DNA from: Pricia mediterranea
GTDB lineage: Bacteria; Bacteroidota; Bacteroidia; Flavobacteriales; Flavobacteriaceae
DNA: 64,000 bases
Assembly (NCBI RefSeq): GCF_032248455.1
Contig: NZ_JAVTTP010000001.1
Span: forward strand, 2,788,501-2,852,500
Direction: 5' to 3'
In this document: positions 6,798 through 16,246 of the stretch, one piece after another
Position numbering within the stretch: position 1 is the first letter of the stretch
How the letters are laid out: each line of letters opens with the position of its first letter
Notes under the pieces: model-generated
What the model saw: the letters and a program-made list of their open reading frames with translations, nothing else
What the model was told of the DNA's origin: nothing
Database searches by the model: none
Program-made: the position numbers and the translations under genes

Positions 6798-8081
6798 TTA
6801 GATTCCTTCTTTCAGCCTATTGGCATCCAGCTTCACAAAAATGAACAGTAGCATGGTGAAAAAGAGCATCCCCGATCCGCCGTAGCTGAAGAAGGGGAGG
6901 GGTATGCCGATGGTGGGAAGAATGCCGATGACCATCCCGATATTGATAAAATAATGTACGAGCAGAATCGAGATGACCCCGTATCCGTACATGCGGCTGA
7001 AATCGTTCTTCTGTCGTTCCGCCAGATAGATAAGCCTTAAGAGCATCAGGGTAAAAAGCAGCACTACGGTAACCGTTCCGATAAAGCCCCATTCTTCGCC
7101 CACCGTGGTAAAAATATAATCGGAATGTTGTTCGGGAACGAAATTACCTTTAGTACGGGTTCCCTCCAAAAATCCTTTGCCGAAAAACCCGCCCGATTCT
7201 ATGGCTTTCTCCGACTGGTAGGAATTGTAGCCGATGGTTTGCTGGATTTCCGACAATTTAGAGGAATCCGTTTCCAGGTCCAGCCAAAGCGAGAACCGAT
7301 CGCGATGGCGCTGTTCAAAAACATTTTCAAACACAAAATCCACCGACAGTGAAAAGAGGATGGTGCCGATAAAGGCTGCGGCCAGAGGAATGAGAGGCAC
7401 CTTGAACCGTCTCTTTTTTGCCAACATAAATATGACGATGAGCAGAGATAGGGCAATGGCGATCCAAATGGTACCGAACATCAAGGTAGTAACAAATATC
7501 AAAACGGCAAAAAGGGCGATACCCAAGTAATAGACCGGTAAGCCCTCACGGAAAATGACGAAAGAGAGTGCAAAAAAGACCAGGGCACTGCCTGGATCGG
7601 GCTGTGGTACAATCAAGAGCGTGGGAATCAAGATAATCAAAAAGGCAAAGAGCTGATCTTTGGTATGTTTGATATCGGTCTGTATATCGCTCAAATATTT
7701 GGCCAGGGCTAGGGCCGTGGCCACTTTGGCAAACTCTGCCGGTTGTAGGTTGAAAAATCCGAGGTTGTACCATGACGTGGCACCGGAAATGGTTGTTCCA
7801 AAAAAATAAAGTCCGATTAAAGATAACATCGAAACGATGTAGAAAACACTTGAAAAGCGCTCGTAAAAACTGGCCTCCACAGCAAGTAAGATAACTATGG
7901 ACGCTAAGCTGGCACCAATGAAGAACAACTGCTTGCCGTGAAAGGTACCGAAATCAAAAATCGAGGCGTGGCTCTCGGAAAAGGTGCTTGAGTAGATGTT
8001 TACCCATCCGATGGCGACCAGCATCAAGTAAAAAAGTACGGTAAGCCAATCGATGCGCCTGAGGACACTTTTGCCGAACAT
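6798..8081 (-). CDS. rodA: Rod shape-determining protein RodA (SEDS glycosyltransferase)
   Basis: RodA polymerises lipid II into peptidoglycan strands during elongation, paired with PBP2. The 427-aa protein has about ten membrane helices and SEDS-family motifs: YNLGFFNLQPAEFAKVA in the first half (the conserved QPSE-like region), PDPGSALVF, and a C-terminal GIPLPFFSYGGSG. It lies 6 bp after the PBP2 gene in the same direction and is the last gene of the mreBCD-mrdA-rodA operon. Its length matches the flavobacterial form, slightly longer than in E. coli (370 aa). Confidence 0.97.
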   Translation of the reverse strand: MFGKSVLRRIDWLTVLFYLMLVAIGWVNIYSSTFSESHASIFDFGTFHGKQLFFIGASLASIVILLAVEASFYERFSSVFYIVSMLSLIGLYFFGTTISGATSWYNLGFFNLQPAEFAKVATALALAKYLSDIQTDIKHTKDQLFAFLIILIPTLLIVPQPDPGSALVFFALSFVIFREGLPVYYLGIALFAVLIFVTTLMFGTIWIAIALSLLIVIFMLAKKRRFKVPLIPLAAAFIGTILFSLSVDFVFENVFEQRHRDRFSLWLDLETDSSKLSEIQQTIGYNSYQSEKAIESGGFFGKGFLEGTRTKGNFVPEQHSDYIFTTVGEEWGFIGTVTVVLLFTLMLLRLIYLAERQKNDFSRMYGYGVISILLVHYFINIGMVIGILPTIGIPLPFFSYGGSGMLFFTMLLFIFVKLDANRLKEGI

Positions 8082-8087
8082 AATGGT

Positions 8088-9998
8088 TTATCTTGAGGAT
8101 TCGTCCTCTTTAAATTTTTTAGCATGCTGGCTCCAGTCGTACTCGTTGATCTTAAACTCCTCGCCGCTATAGGGTTTTGCGTATTCATGTTCCAAGGTCC
8201 GCTCGAGCATCCGTTTTTCGAGATCGGTGCGGGTGATTTCCCCCTTGAGGTACTTTTCGATCATCAAAGATGCGATATGGCCGGCGTATCGGGAGCCGTA
8301 GTATCCGTTTTCGATGTACACCGCGATAGCGATTTCTGGTTTCTCAACGGGGGCGAAGGCTACAAAAATGGAGTGATCGGTCAATTGAACGCGCACACTG
8401 TCAATTTTGGTGAAATTCTCTACGGTACCTGTTTTCCCGGCAATTTCGATACCGGGAATCTGTAACCATTTGGCCGTTCCTTCATTGTACACATCGGCCA
8501 TGCCCTGAATCACGGGCTCAAAGTGTCTCTTATCTATGGTGGTGTACTTAGGTTCTACGAAATCGGGAATGCTGATATCCTTGTCGTCAACTTTTTTAAG
8601 GATATGTGGCGTGTAATAAAACCCGCGATTGGCAATGGCGGCCGTCATGTTGGCCAATTGTATCGGGGTCACGGCTACCTCGCCCTGGCCGATGGAATTG
8701 GAGATGATGTACGATGACGCCCAGCGGTTGTCGCCGTACCATTTATCGTAGTATTCCTTGCTGGGTATCCGTCCCTTTCTTCCCGTGGGAAGGTCGTATC
8801 CCAGATATTCCCCAAGTCCGAAACTCTTCATGTGTTTTTCCCACACATCCATTCCCTCGTCCGTAGTCTCGTATTTTTCATAGATTTTTCGGAAGGCGTT
8901 GGCAAAATAGGCATTGCACGATTTATAAATGCCGTTGTTCAGGTTGCGGATCCCGCCTCCACAATGGCATCCCCTTTTTTTCCTTCCGACGTAGAAACCG
9001 TTGTGGCATTTCACTGTGGTGCTGGGCGAAATTACCCCTTCTTGCAGTCCTACCAGGGCATTCATGACCTTAAAAGGGGATCCCGGGGAAGGTTCCGCCA
9101 ATATAGAGCGGTCCCATGTCGGCCGGGAAATACTATCGTAATGCAGCTTGCTGTAATTTTTTGATCGCTCCCTACCGACCAATAGCGCCGGGTCATAGGT
9201 GGGTCCGGATATCATTGAAAGTATTTCGCCACTTCCAGGCTCCAAGGCTACAATGCCCCCATGCTTGCCTACCATCAGCCGTTCGCCGTATTCCTGTAGG
9301 GTCTTGTCTATGGTAATGTTTATTTCCAGTCCCTGTTCGGGCACGGTATCCAAAATACCATCTTTGTACTTGCCGATATCGCGGTTGTAGCGGTCCTTCT
9401 GAATGTACTGTACCCCCTTCCTTCCCCGTAAAATATCTTCGTATTGCTTTTCCACTCCGGTCCGCCCGGTCAGCTCGCCCTGCACGTAATATGGGTTTTT
9501 GGCCAGGTCGCGCTGGTTCACCTCGCTGATGTAACCGAGCACGTTGGCGGCGGCATTGGTATCATAATAACGAAGGGAGCGTTTCTGGATGTAAAAACCC
9601 TCGTAATGCCTCATTTTTTCCTGCAGCCTGGCGTAATCCTGTTTTGAAAGTTGTGGTACAAACACGGAAGGAAGCCTAGGGGAATAAATTCGGGCCTTAC
9701 GAAGTTCTTTGTTGAATTTGTCCTTATCTATCCCCAACAGTCCACAGAATTCCAAGGTATCGAGCTGTCGTACTTCCCTTGGGATAACCATCACATCGTA
9801 GGCGGGGTCATTGCCTACTAGAAGCTTATCGTTGCGATCATAGATATAGCCGCGTTCGGGATAATCGTAAACACGCTTAATGGCCGGATCCTCGAGCACT
9901 TGGTCCGGCGAAAAACTGAATATTTGCAAATACGAGAGCCTGCCGATAAATGTGATACCGATAATAACGATGATGGACGATAGAAGTATCTTTTTCAA
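8088..9998 (-). CDS. mrdA: Penicillin-binding protein 2 (elongation transpeptidase)
   Basis: This is a class B PBP of 636 aa that cross-links peptidoglycan with RodA. A single N-terminal membrane segment (ILLSSIIVIIGITFIGRL) is followed by the dimerisation domain and the transpeptidase domain. The active-site motifs are SPFK (in EPSPGSPFKVM, about residue 305; most homologues have STFK), SNS (YIISNSIGQGE) and KTGT (IAGKTGTVEN). A cysteine-rich stretch (CHNGFYVGRKKRGCHCGG) after the active serine is typical of Bacteroidota PBP2. It ends in a short charged tail. It sits between mreD and rodA. Confidence 0.97.
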   Translation of the reverse strand: MKKILLSSIIVIIGITFIGRLSYLQIFSFSPDQVLEDPAIKRVYDYPERGYIYDRNDKLLVGNDPAYDVMVIPREVRQLDTLEFCGLLGIDKDKFNKELRKARIYSPRLPSVFVPQLSKQDYARLQEKMRHYEGFYIQKRSLRYYDTNAAANVLGYISEVNQRDLAKNPYYVQGELTGRTGVEKQYEDILRGRKGVQYIQKDRYNRDIGKYKDGILDTVPEQGLEINITIDKTLQEYGERLMVGKHGGIVALEPGSGEILSMISGPTYDPALLVGRERSKNYSKLHYDSISRPTWDRSILAEPSPGSPFKVMNALVGLQEGVISPSTTVKCHNGFYVGRKKRGCHCGGGIRNLNNGIYKSCNAYFANAFRKIYEKYETTDEGMDVWEKHMKSFGLGEYLGYDLPTGRKGRIPSKEYYDKWYGDNRWASSYIISNSIGQGEVAVTPIQLANMTAAIANRGFYYTPHILKKVDDKDISIPDFVEPKYTTIDKRHFEPVIQGMADVYNEGTAKWLQIPGIEIAGKTGTVENFTKIDSVRVQLTDHSIFVAFAPVEKPEIAIAVYIENGYYGSRYAGHIASLMIEKYLKGEITRTDLEKRMLERTLEHEYAKPYSGEEFKINEYDWSQHAKKFKEDESSR

Positions 9999-10128
9999 CT
10001 AGGAGCTTGTTTTATGCAATGGGTTCAAACTTGAATGTTCAAAAAACTGGCCCTGTACGCGATGATGGGGCTGTTGACGCAATCAACCTAACGATATTGA
10101 ACTTTAGGCCGCGTACCTTTGGGTTTTT

Positions 10129-10638
10129 CTACTCTTTTCGTACACTAAAGAGCGAGCCGAAGAGCAAACAAAGTACGAGGGTAGCGGCACCGGTGGCCAG
10201 CACTTTTTGCAAAATTAAGAGGAAATTGGCCAAACTAAAAATTTCCAGCGAAAAGAAGACCAAATGGTGTACTATAATCAATAACGTCAAAAATGTAATT
10301 TGTTGTATGCGGGTGGTGTTACTTAACTTAAAACTTTGAAATTCAAAGTTTACCCCGAAGACAAAACGCATGATGGCGGGTCTCATATAGGCTATGGTAA
10401 TGGCCGATGCCGCATGTATGGCCATACTATCGGAGAAAAAGTCAATGGCAAAGCCCAACAAGAACGCTTGAAAAATAAAGGCAGCCCTATTCTCCTTGAT
10501 GGGGTACCAATACAGAAAGAGAATGTACACCATGGGATTGATGAAGCCGAAAAGGTTCAGCCTGTTGAATACAAGCACCTGCACCAGTACAAGCAGTATG
10601 AACCGCACCACATTTAAAAAGTACGAATTACTGATCAT
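10129..10638 (-). CDS. mreD: Rod shape-determining protein MreD
   Basis: This is a 169-aa integral membrane protein with about five helices (VVRFILLVLVQVLVFNRL, PMVYILFLYWYPI and others). MreD helps assemble the elongasome, linking MreC and PBP2/RodA. The ATG overlaps the end of mreC by four bases, indicating coupling. The family is poorly conserved in sequence, so the call relies on hydrophobicity, length and position between mreC and mrdA. A 130-bp gap before mrdA shows no other gene. Confidence 0.92.
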   Translation of the reverse strand: MISNSYFLNVVRFILLVLVQVLVFNRLNLFGFINPMVYILFLYWYPIKENRAAFIFQAFLLGFAIDFFSDSMAIHAASAITIAYMRPAIMRFVFGVNFEFQSFKLSNTTRIQQITFLTLLIIVHHLVFFSLEIFSLANFLLILQKVLATGAATLVLCLLFGSLFSVRKE

Positions 10639-11450
10639 GGCTCGGAGGTCTTGTTTTCCAATTCCTGTATCTCATCCCGGAATTCGTTGTTCACGATATA
10701 CACGTTCTTGATGTTGGTCATGTCGTTGAAAAGGGCCACGTCGATGCTGTAAAAGCTGTTCGAGCTGTTGAGGTCGAATTTGCGAATGGTGCCCACGGGA
10801 ACACCTTCGGGAAAAATACTGCTCATTCCCCCGGTAACGATGGTATCGCCAACGGTAAGCTTTACCAAGCGCGGTATATCGACGAGCTGCACGACGTCAT
10901 AGCGTTCCATATTCCATACCAGTGACCCGAAATTGTCGGTATTTTTGATCTTGGCATTAATATTCGATTTTTCGTTGAGAATACTTTGCACAGTGGCGAA
11001 ATTGTTCGAGGTGTTCTCCACGATACCCAATATACCTTTACTGGTAATGACCCCCATATCGCTATAGACGCTATCTTTTTCGCCTTTATCGATGGTGATG
11101 TAGTTACGCGGGTCGGCGAAACTGTTTTTGATGACCCGGCCTGTCGTGATGGTATAGGTACGGAGGGTGGAATCCAATGCTATGGAATCGGTTTCATCTT
11201 TGTTGAAGAGCAGGTGGCGTAGCCGTTTGTTCTCTTCCATCAGTTTTTGGTTCTCGGTCTTGAGTCCGAAATAGGTCGTAATAGTGTTCGAAGTTTCAAA
11301 AATGGTACCCGTTAGCCAGTTCGAGGAATTGAAAAACGCCGATTGGTGGTAGGAATGCGATTGAACGGTAAACGCCAGACATACGATCATCAGAAAGATA
11401 TAAAGAAGAAGGTTCTTATATCGAATGATAAAATTGATGATCTGCTGCAT
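10635..11450 (-). CDS. mreC: Rod shape-determining protein MreC
   Basis: This 271-aa protein is anchored by one N-terminal helix (LLLYIFLMIVCLAFTV), followed by a coiled coil (LKTENQKLMEENKRL) and the paired beta-barrel domain. Family motifs are GEKDSVYSDMGVITSKGILG, DTIVTGGMSSIFPEGVPVG and the FYSIDVAL strand. MreC forms periplasmic filaments that activate PBP2. It is separated from mreB by 166 bp, which holds repetitive ATAGGACATAAGAC-like sequence and no gene. Confidence 0.96.
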   Translation of the reverse strand: MQQIINFIIRYKNLLLYIFLMIVCLAFTVQSHSYHQSAFFNSSNWLTGTIFETSNTITTYFGLKTENQKLMEENKRLRHLLFNKDETDSIALDSTLRTYTITTGRVIKNSFADPRNYITIDKGEKDSVYSDMGVITSKGILGIVENTSNNFATVQSILNEKSNINAKIKNTDNFGSLVWNMERYDVVQLVDIPRLVKLTVGDTIVTGGMSSIFPEGVPVGTIRKFDLNSSNSFYSIDVALFNDMTNIKNVYIVNNEFRDEIQELENKTSEP

Positions 11451-11616
11451 GCCCCGTTAAAAATTTTTCTTTTATGCTTGTCCTTTGGTTTTGAACCAGA
11501 ATTAGGACCGTAAGACATAGGACATAAGACAAATTAAAATGGAAATATCTTTTACGTGGTAGTAGGGTTTCAGTCTTAGGTCTTCCGTCCTGCCGTCATC
11601 GGCTTCATGGTTCTGT

Positions 11617-12645
11617 TTACCGCGTGAGAATACTTTTATATCGCTCTAGATTCTTTAGGGAAATTCCTGTACCACGCACGACGGCCCGTAGGGGGTCTTC
11701 GGCGATATAAACGGGAAGATCGGTTTTTTGTGATAAACGTCTGTCCAGCCCCCGCAGCATCGAACCGCCACCAGCGAGATAGATGCCCGTATTATAAATG
11801 TCGGCCGCCAGTTCGGGAGGCGTTTGTGAAAGTGTCTCCATCACGGCATCTTCAACGCGTAGAATGGATTTGTCCAAGGCCTTGGCGATTTCCCGATATG
11901 ATATTTGTACCTGTTTCGGTTTTCCCGTTAACAGGTCACGCCCCTGTACCGATTTGTCATCCGGGGGGCTCTGCAAATCTTCTGTGGCCGAACCGATCTC
12001 TATCTTGATATTCTCTGCGGTGGACTCCCCTACGTACAGGTTGTGCTGTGTACGCATGTAGTAGATGATATCGTTGGTAAAGACATCGCCCGCGATCTTC
12101 ACCGACTTGTCGCAAACGATACCGCCCAAGGCGATGACCGCGATTTCGGTGGTACCCCCGCCGATGTCAACGATCATATTGCCTTTGGGCTGCATGATGT
12201 CGAGGCCGATACCGATAGCGGCGGCCATGGGTTCGTGAATAAGATAGACTTCCTTGCCGTTAACACGTTCTGCGGATTCCTTGACCGCCCGCATCTCCAC
12301 CTCGGTAATACCCGATGGAATACAAATAACCATCCGAAGGGCGGGGGGAAACCATTTTTTCTTGAGCGCAGGAATGTTCTTGATGAACATATTGATCATC
12401 TTTTCCGAGGCATCAAAATCCGCTATAACCCCATCTTTTAAGGGACGGATGGTCTTGATGTTCTCGTGCGTTTTGCCCTGCATCATGCTGGCCTCTTTGC
12501 CTACGGCAATTATTTTCCCGGATATGCGATCGCGGGCCACGATAGACGGACTGTCGACTACCACCTTGTCCATATGGATGATGAGGGTGTTCGCCGTTCC
12601 TAGGTCGATGGCGATTTCCTCGGTCAAGAAATCAAAAAATCCCAT
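11617..12645 (-). CDS. mreB: Actin-like cell-shape protein MreB
   Basis: This is a bacterial actin of 342 aa that directs lateral wall synthesis. The nucleotide-binding motifs are clear: phosphate-1 AIDLGTANTLI at residues 9-19, phosphate-2 IVDIGGGTTEIAVIALGG, and the adenosine motif GIYLAGGGSMLRGLD. The HEPMAAAIG connecting motif is also present. The length is typical. It is the first gene of the shape operon, with a good promoter about 180 bp upstream. Confidence 0.98.
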   Translation of the reverse strand: MGFFDFLTEEIAIDLGTANTLIIHMDKVVVDSPSIVARDRISGKIIAVGKEASMMQGKTHENIKTIRPLKDGVIADFDASEKMINMFIKNIPALKKKWFPPALRMVICIPSGITEVEMRAVKESAERVNGKEVYLIHEPMAAAIGIGLDIMQPKGNMIVDIGGGTTEIAVIALGGIVCDKSVKIAGDVFTNDIIYYMRTQHNLYVGESTAENIKIEIGSATEDLQSPPDDKSVQGRDLLTGKPKQVQISYREIAKALDKSILRVEDAVMETLSQTPPELAADIYNTGIYLAGGGSMLRGLDRRLSQKTDLPVYIAEDPLRAVVRGTGISLKNLERYKSILTR

Positions 12646-12826
12646 GTTATTATTTTGGTTATGTTATACGTGTTGTATTAAGCCCATTTTAGCCGGCCCA
12701 GGTCTTCTTCTTTTCCACCAGTCCCGCGTTGGAAAATAACGGTGACTCAACCGACATACTTGGCGTAAACCAACACGGGTTCGATAAGGGGCGAGGCAGC
12801 AAAACGTCTTCCTTGCGCTTCATCGA

Positions 12827-12855
12827 CAAAAGTAGCAAAATTAGCTGCCGTTCAA
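12827..12855 (-). promoter_or_regulatory. Promoter of the mreBCD-mrdA-rodA operon
   Basis: On the minus strand, TTG (12855-12853), 18 nt, then TACTTTTG (12834-12827) is an exact match to TTG-N17-23-TAnnTTTG. The transcript would start near 12821, leaving a leader of about 175 nt before mreB. The rest of the 340-bp gap between purH and mreB shows no gene and no clear riboswitch. Confidence 0.75.
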
Positions 12856-12984
12856 TATTTTATGTTGTGAATTCACCACTAATGATGGTCAAAGCCTGAA
12901 GTCTTGAGGAATATCGGCCTAAAATCCAACATTTTGGGTTCGTTTCAACGATTAAATTTGGATGTTTAAAAAACTCCCGTCCGT

Positions 12985-14514
12985 TTAGTGTTTAAAATGC
13001 CGGGTACCCGTCATCACCATCGAGACCTCGTTTTCGTTGCAATAGTCAATACTTAATTGGTCTTTTATTGATCCCCCGGGCTGTATGACGCTGGAGATAC
13101 CGTTTTTGTCCGCAATTTCGACACAATCGGGAAAGGGGAAAAAAGCGTCGCTGGCCATCACCGCCCCTTCGAGGTCGAATTTGAACGATAAAGCTTTGTG
13201 CACCGCCTGATTCAGGGCGTCGACTCGGGAGGTCTGCCCCGTACCGCTCGCGCACAATTGTTTGTTTTTGGCAAGAACAATGGTGTTCGATTTGGTGTGC
13301 TTGCACAGTTTCGACGCGAATATTAGGTCTTCCAGTTCCCTCTCCGAGGGCCGCTTTTCCGTCACGTATTGCAGCTCGTCCACACTATCTGTCTTGGCAT
13401 CCTTATCCTGTACCAATACTCCGTTCAGGCAAGTTCGTACAATAGTATCCGGCAGTTCTATATCGTTCTGTATCAACAGAATTCTATTTTTCTTTCCTTT
13501 TAGTATTTCGAGCGCTTCATCGGCGTAACTGGGGGCGATGACCACTTCGCAGAACAGCTGGTGTATCTTTTCGGCGGTCGCCTTATCGATTTCGGTATTG
13601 CTGATCAGAATGCCTCCGAAGGCCGAGACCGGATCGCCGGCCAGGGCATCGACATAGGCCTGGTGCAGGGTTTCCCTTTGGGCGACCCCGCAAGCGTTGT
13701 TGTGCTTTAAGATGGCGAAGGTCGGTCTATCGCCTTTGAATTCGTTCATCAGGTTGACGGCGGCATCGACATCCAATAGGTTGTTGTACGAAAGCTCTTT
13801 ACCGTGCAATTTCTTGAACATCGCTTCGAAATCCCCGAAAAAATATCCCTTTTGATGCGGATTTTCACCATACCGCAAGATCTGTCCCTTGGTTTCGCTG
13901 ACTTTTAGGGATGCGATGTCATGGTCCTTGTTGAAATAGTTGAAAATGGCCGAATCGTAGTGTGAGGAAACGTTAAAGGCCTTGGCTGCAAAGTGCTTTC
14001 GGTTTTCTAGGGATGTGCTTCCGTCCCCTTTGGAAATAATATCCAAAAACTCCCCATAATCTTCCATCGACGACACACAGAGCACATCCTTATAGTTTTT
14101 GGCGGCAGCCCGGATCAGGGAAATCCCCCCGATATCGATTTTTTCGATAATCTCCTGTTCGGATGCCCCCTCAGCCACCGTTTTTTCGAAGGGATAAAGA
14201 TCGACGATTACAATATCCAACTGCGGGATGTCGAATTCCTTCATTTGATCGGCGTCTCCCTCGTGGTCTTGCCGATTCAAGATACCGCCGAACACTTTCG
14301 GATGCAGGGTCTTCACCCGGCCTCCCAAGATGGAGGGGTAGCCGGTAACATCCTCAATGGCCGTAACTTCGGCACCAAGGTCTTTGATAAACTTTTCGGT
14401 GCCCCCCGTGGAATAGATGGTGATACCGAGTTCCTGGAATTTTTTGATGATAGGCTCCAGCCCATCTTTGTGAAAAACGGAAATCAGGGCAGAAGTAGCT
14501 TTTTTAGCGCTCAT
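12985..14514 (-). CDS. purH: Bifunctional AICAR transformylase / IMP cyclohydrolase
   Basis: PurH catalyses the last two steps of de novo purine synthesis (AICAR to FAICAR to IMP). The 509-aa protein has the N-terminal MGS-like cyclohydrolase domain (ALISVFHKDGLEPI, IYSTGGTEKFI, GGRVKTLHPKVFGGIL) and the C-terminal transformylase domain (LRYGENPHQKG, AILKHNNACGVA with the catalytic Lys-His, and SDAFFPFPDCVE). The C-terminus MVMTGTRHFKH is the canonical end. Its length and all motifs are normal. It is monocistronic, with its own promoter. Confidence 0.98.
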   Translation of the reverse strand: MSAKKATSALISVFHKDGLEPIIKKFQELGITIYSTGGTEKFIKDLGAEVTAIEDVTGYPSILGGRVKTLHPKVFGGILNRQDHEGDADQMKEFDIPQLDIVIVDLYPFEKTVAEGASEQEIIEKIDIGGISLIRAAAKNYKDVLCVSSMEDYGEFLDIISKGDGSTSLENRKHFAAKAFNVSSHYDSAIFNYFNKDHDIASLKVSETKGQILRYGENPHQKGYFFGDFEAMFKKLHGKELSYNNLLDVDAAVNLMNEFKGDRPTFAILKHNNACGVAQRETLHQAYVDALAGDPVSAFGGILISNTEIDKATAEKIHQLFCEVVIAPSYADEALEILKGKKNRILLIQNDIELPDTIVRTCLNGVLVQDKDAKTDSVDELQYVTEKRPSERELEDLIFASKLCKHTKSNTIVLAKNKQLCASGTGQTSRVDALNQAVHKALSFKFDLEGAVMASDAFFPFPDCVEIADKNGISSVIQPGGSIKDQLSIDYCNENEVSMVMTGTRHFKH

Positions 14515-14573
14515 TTTTATGGTGTTAGGGTCGGGATTAAAGATTTCGCCCGCTCAGTGGATGTAAGGCCGTA

Positions 14574-14581
14574 CAAAAGTA
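14574..14581 (-). promoter_or_regulatory. -7 element upstream of purH
   Basis: TACTTTTG on the minus strand exactly matches the Bacteroidota -7 consensus TAnnTTTG. No TTG at the ideal distance is visible. It lies 60 nt before the purH ATG. Confidence 0.5.
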
Positions 14582-14632
14582 CTTTTTTCAATGGGAAAAA
14601 AGTAATGGGATGGTCGACAATTACGGGAAGTT

Positions 14633-15088
14633 TTAAACGAGTATTTTGGCAATCTCGGCATTGACAAATTCCAAAAAACGTTCATCCTCTACCGTAAAGG
14701 GGTCGGACGTGTTCGAATCAATGTCGATCTGACCGATATTTTCGCCGTTTACGAAAAGCGGGACCACGATTTCTGATTTGACGCTAATACTACAGGCGAT
14801 ATAATTATCCTGCGCCTTTACGTCGGGTACCACGAAATTTTGGTTGCTGATCGCCACCTGTCCGCATATACCCTTTCCGAAGGGTATGAGGGTATGGTCG
14901 GTGGGGGCACCGGCGTAAGGCCCCAGTTTTAATTCCTCCTTGTCGCCGTTCTTAAAATAGAATCCTACCCAGTCGTAGTGGGGCACCGTATTTTTTAAAA
15001 GCTCACACACCTGTTGTAGTCGGATATCGGTTTTTAGAGCGGTGCGGTTCAGTAGAATCGGGATGTCATTGTATAATTTCTCGAACAT
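14633..15088 (-). CDS. GAF-domain free methionine-(R)-sulfoxide reductase
   Basis: This is a single GAF domain of the fRMsr type, which reduces free L-methionine-R-sulfoxide. Visible motifs are HYDWVGFYF, a first cysteine in FGKGICGQVA and a second in NYIACSISVKSEIVVPLF, with the IGQIDIDSN and FTVEDERFLE ends typical of the family. From the ATG at 15088 (MFEKLYNDIPILL) the protein is 151 aa. An in-frame upstream start at 15193 would add 35 unconserved residues and would lie before the predicted transcription start, so I prefer 15088. Confidence 0.9.
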   Translation of the reverse strand: MFEKLYNDIPILLNRTALKTDIRLQQVCELLKNTVPHYDWVGFYFKNGDKEELKLGPYAGAPTDHTLIPFGKGICGQVAISNQNFVVPDVKAQDNYIACSISVKSEIVVPLFVNGENIGQIDIDSNTSDPFTVEDERFLEFVNAEIAKILV

Positions 15089-15092
15089 ACGG

Positions 15093-15100
15093 CAAAGGTA
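15093..15100 (-). promoter_or_regulatory. -7 element four bases from the GAF gene ATG
   Basis: On the minus strand, TACCTTTG ends only 4 nt before the ATG at 15088. If used, the transcript begins at or beside the start codon, giving a leaderless mRNA and supporting this start. Confidence 0.5.
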
Positions 15101-15261
15101 TATAATTTGATTTTGTTCATATCTAGAAGTTATTCCGCAGCGAATTTGATAACCTCGGTTCAATGAATAGAATAAAGAGAATACCGTTCTCACTATAAAA
15201 TCCGTTTTCCTAAATTTTCGTTAAATGGATGTTGCCCGACTACACAAAAACCGGTATTCTT

Positions 15262-15269
15262 TATTTTTG
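15262..15269 (+). promoter_or_regulatory. -7 element six bases from the HYC_CC_PP gene ATG
   Basis: TATTTTTG (TAnnTTTG, exact) lies six bases before the ATG at 15276. It decides that start over the in-frame ATG at 15225, and again predicts an almost leaderless message. Confidence 0.5.
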
Positions 15270-15275
15270 CCGGCT

Positions 15276-15725
15276 ATGACAAAGGGCCTGCATCGTATTC
15301 TGTCCGTCGCTATGACACTCTTGCTTTTGGTCGCGACCACATCATGGACGGTGGGCAGGCATTATTGCATGGGCCGTTTGATGGATGTTTCCCTTTTCGA
15401 GGTTCCTGAAGGCTGCTGCTCGGAAATGGCTCCGGATGGAGATGGTCGAATATCCCTGGTGGTAGTTGACGACGGACTAGAGATACCTTTGGAGGATAGT
15501 GGTGCCTGCTGTAGCGACGAGGTCGTGAGCCTCGCAGGACGTGACGACCTCAGATTGTCCTACAATGAGCTCGGCCTCGACCAACCCTTATTTTGGGATG
15601 CCGTTGCGCATTCCTATCCTTTACTACTTCAAACTACTACGGAACGGCATGTCCCCAACGTACACTACCCATCACCCGTTCTGGTCAAGGACATCCAGTT
15701 GCTTGACGGGGAATTTCTTATTTGA
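15276..15725 (+). CDS. HYC_CC_PP family membrane-associated protein
   Basis: The 149-aa protein has one N-terminal hydrophobic segment (ILSVAMTLLLLVATTSW) followed by GRHYCMGRL. It then has two vicinal cysteine pairs (GCCSE, ACCSD) and a proline-containing tail. The order HYC, CC, PP defines a Bacteroidota family usually found beside TonB-dependent receptors and heavy-metal-associated proteins, so a role in copper or other metal handling is inferred from the cysteines and context. The remains of just such a receptor and metal protein follow immediately. Its biochemical function is unknown. Confidence 0.8.
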   Translation: MTKGLHRILSVAMTLLLLVATTSWTVGRHYCMGRLMDVSLFEVPEGCCSEMAPDGDGRISLVVVDDGLEIPLEDSGACCSDEVVSLAGRDDLRLSYNELGLDQPLFWDAVAHSYPLLLQTTTERHVPNVHYPSPVLVKDIQLLDGEFLI

Positions 15726-15874
15726 AGGCTGTCTTTCCGGCCTTTCCTCGTTGATGAAATAAACTTCGGCGGGAAGTTTCGCAACGCTCGAGTTCGTTTT
15801 AAAATCCCGGGACGCTCGCAGTGCTTCTCAATCCCAAGACCGTAAAATTTACCCTATTCCCACAAAGATAAAAT

Positions 15875-16246
15875 ATGAAACCCTGTCTATATATTATTCT
15901 GGCCTTCTGTCCGTTGCTATCCCTTTCACAGGACAAAGTCGAGGGCAAGGTCATGGAAGCGGATAACACGACCGCCATTAACGGACTTCCGGGCGCAAGC
16001 GTCTATTGGATGGATTCCCCCACAGGTACCGTCACGGATGCAGACGGCCTGTTCAGCATCCCCTATAAGAAAGAATACGACAAACTAATTATCAGCTATG
16101 TGGGGTTCGAACCGGATACCTTGACCATAAACGGACCCATGACGGTGCGACATTTTCTGCAACCGAGCAACGAGCTCGATGAGGTGGTGCTGGAACAAAA
16201 GCGCAAGGCGCTCCAAAAAAGCCATTTCAGTGCTCGAATCCCATGA
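15875..16246 (+). pseudogene. N-terminal fragment of a TonB-dependent receptor
   Basis: A signal peptide (MKPCLYIILAFCPLLSLSQ) is followed by a carboxypeptidase-like regulatory domain (VEGKVMEADN, LPGASVYWMDSPTGTVTDAD, YVGFEPDTLTI). The start of the plug region is present (ELDEVVLEQKRKALQKSHFS), and then the frame ends. Intact receptors of this kind have 700 or more residues, so the barrel and most of the plug are gone. The next frame encodes the end of a heavy-metal-associated protein, which suggests one deletion removed everything between. Confidence 0.8.
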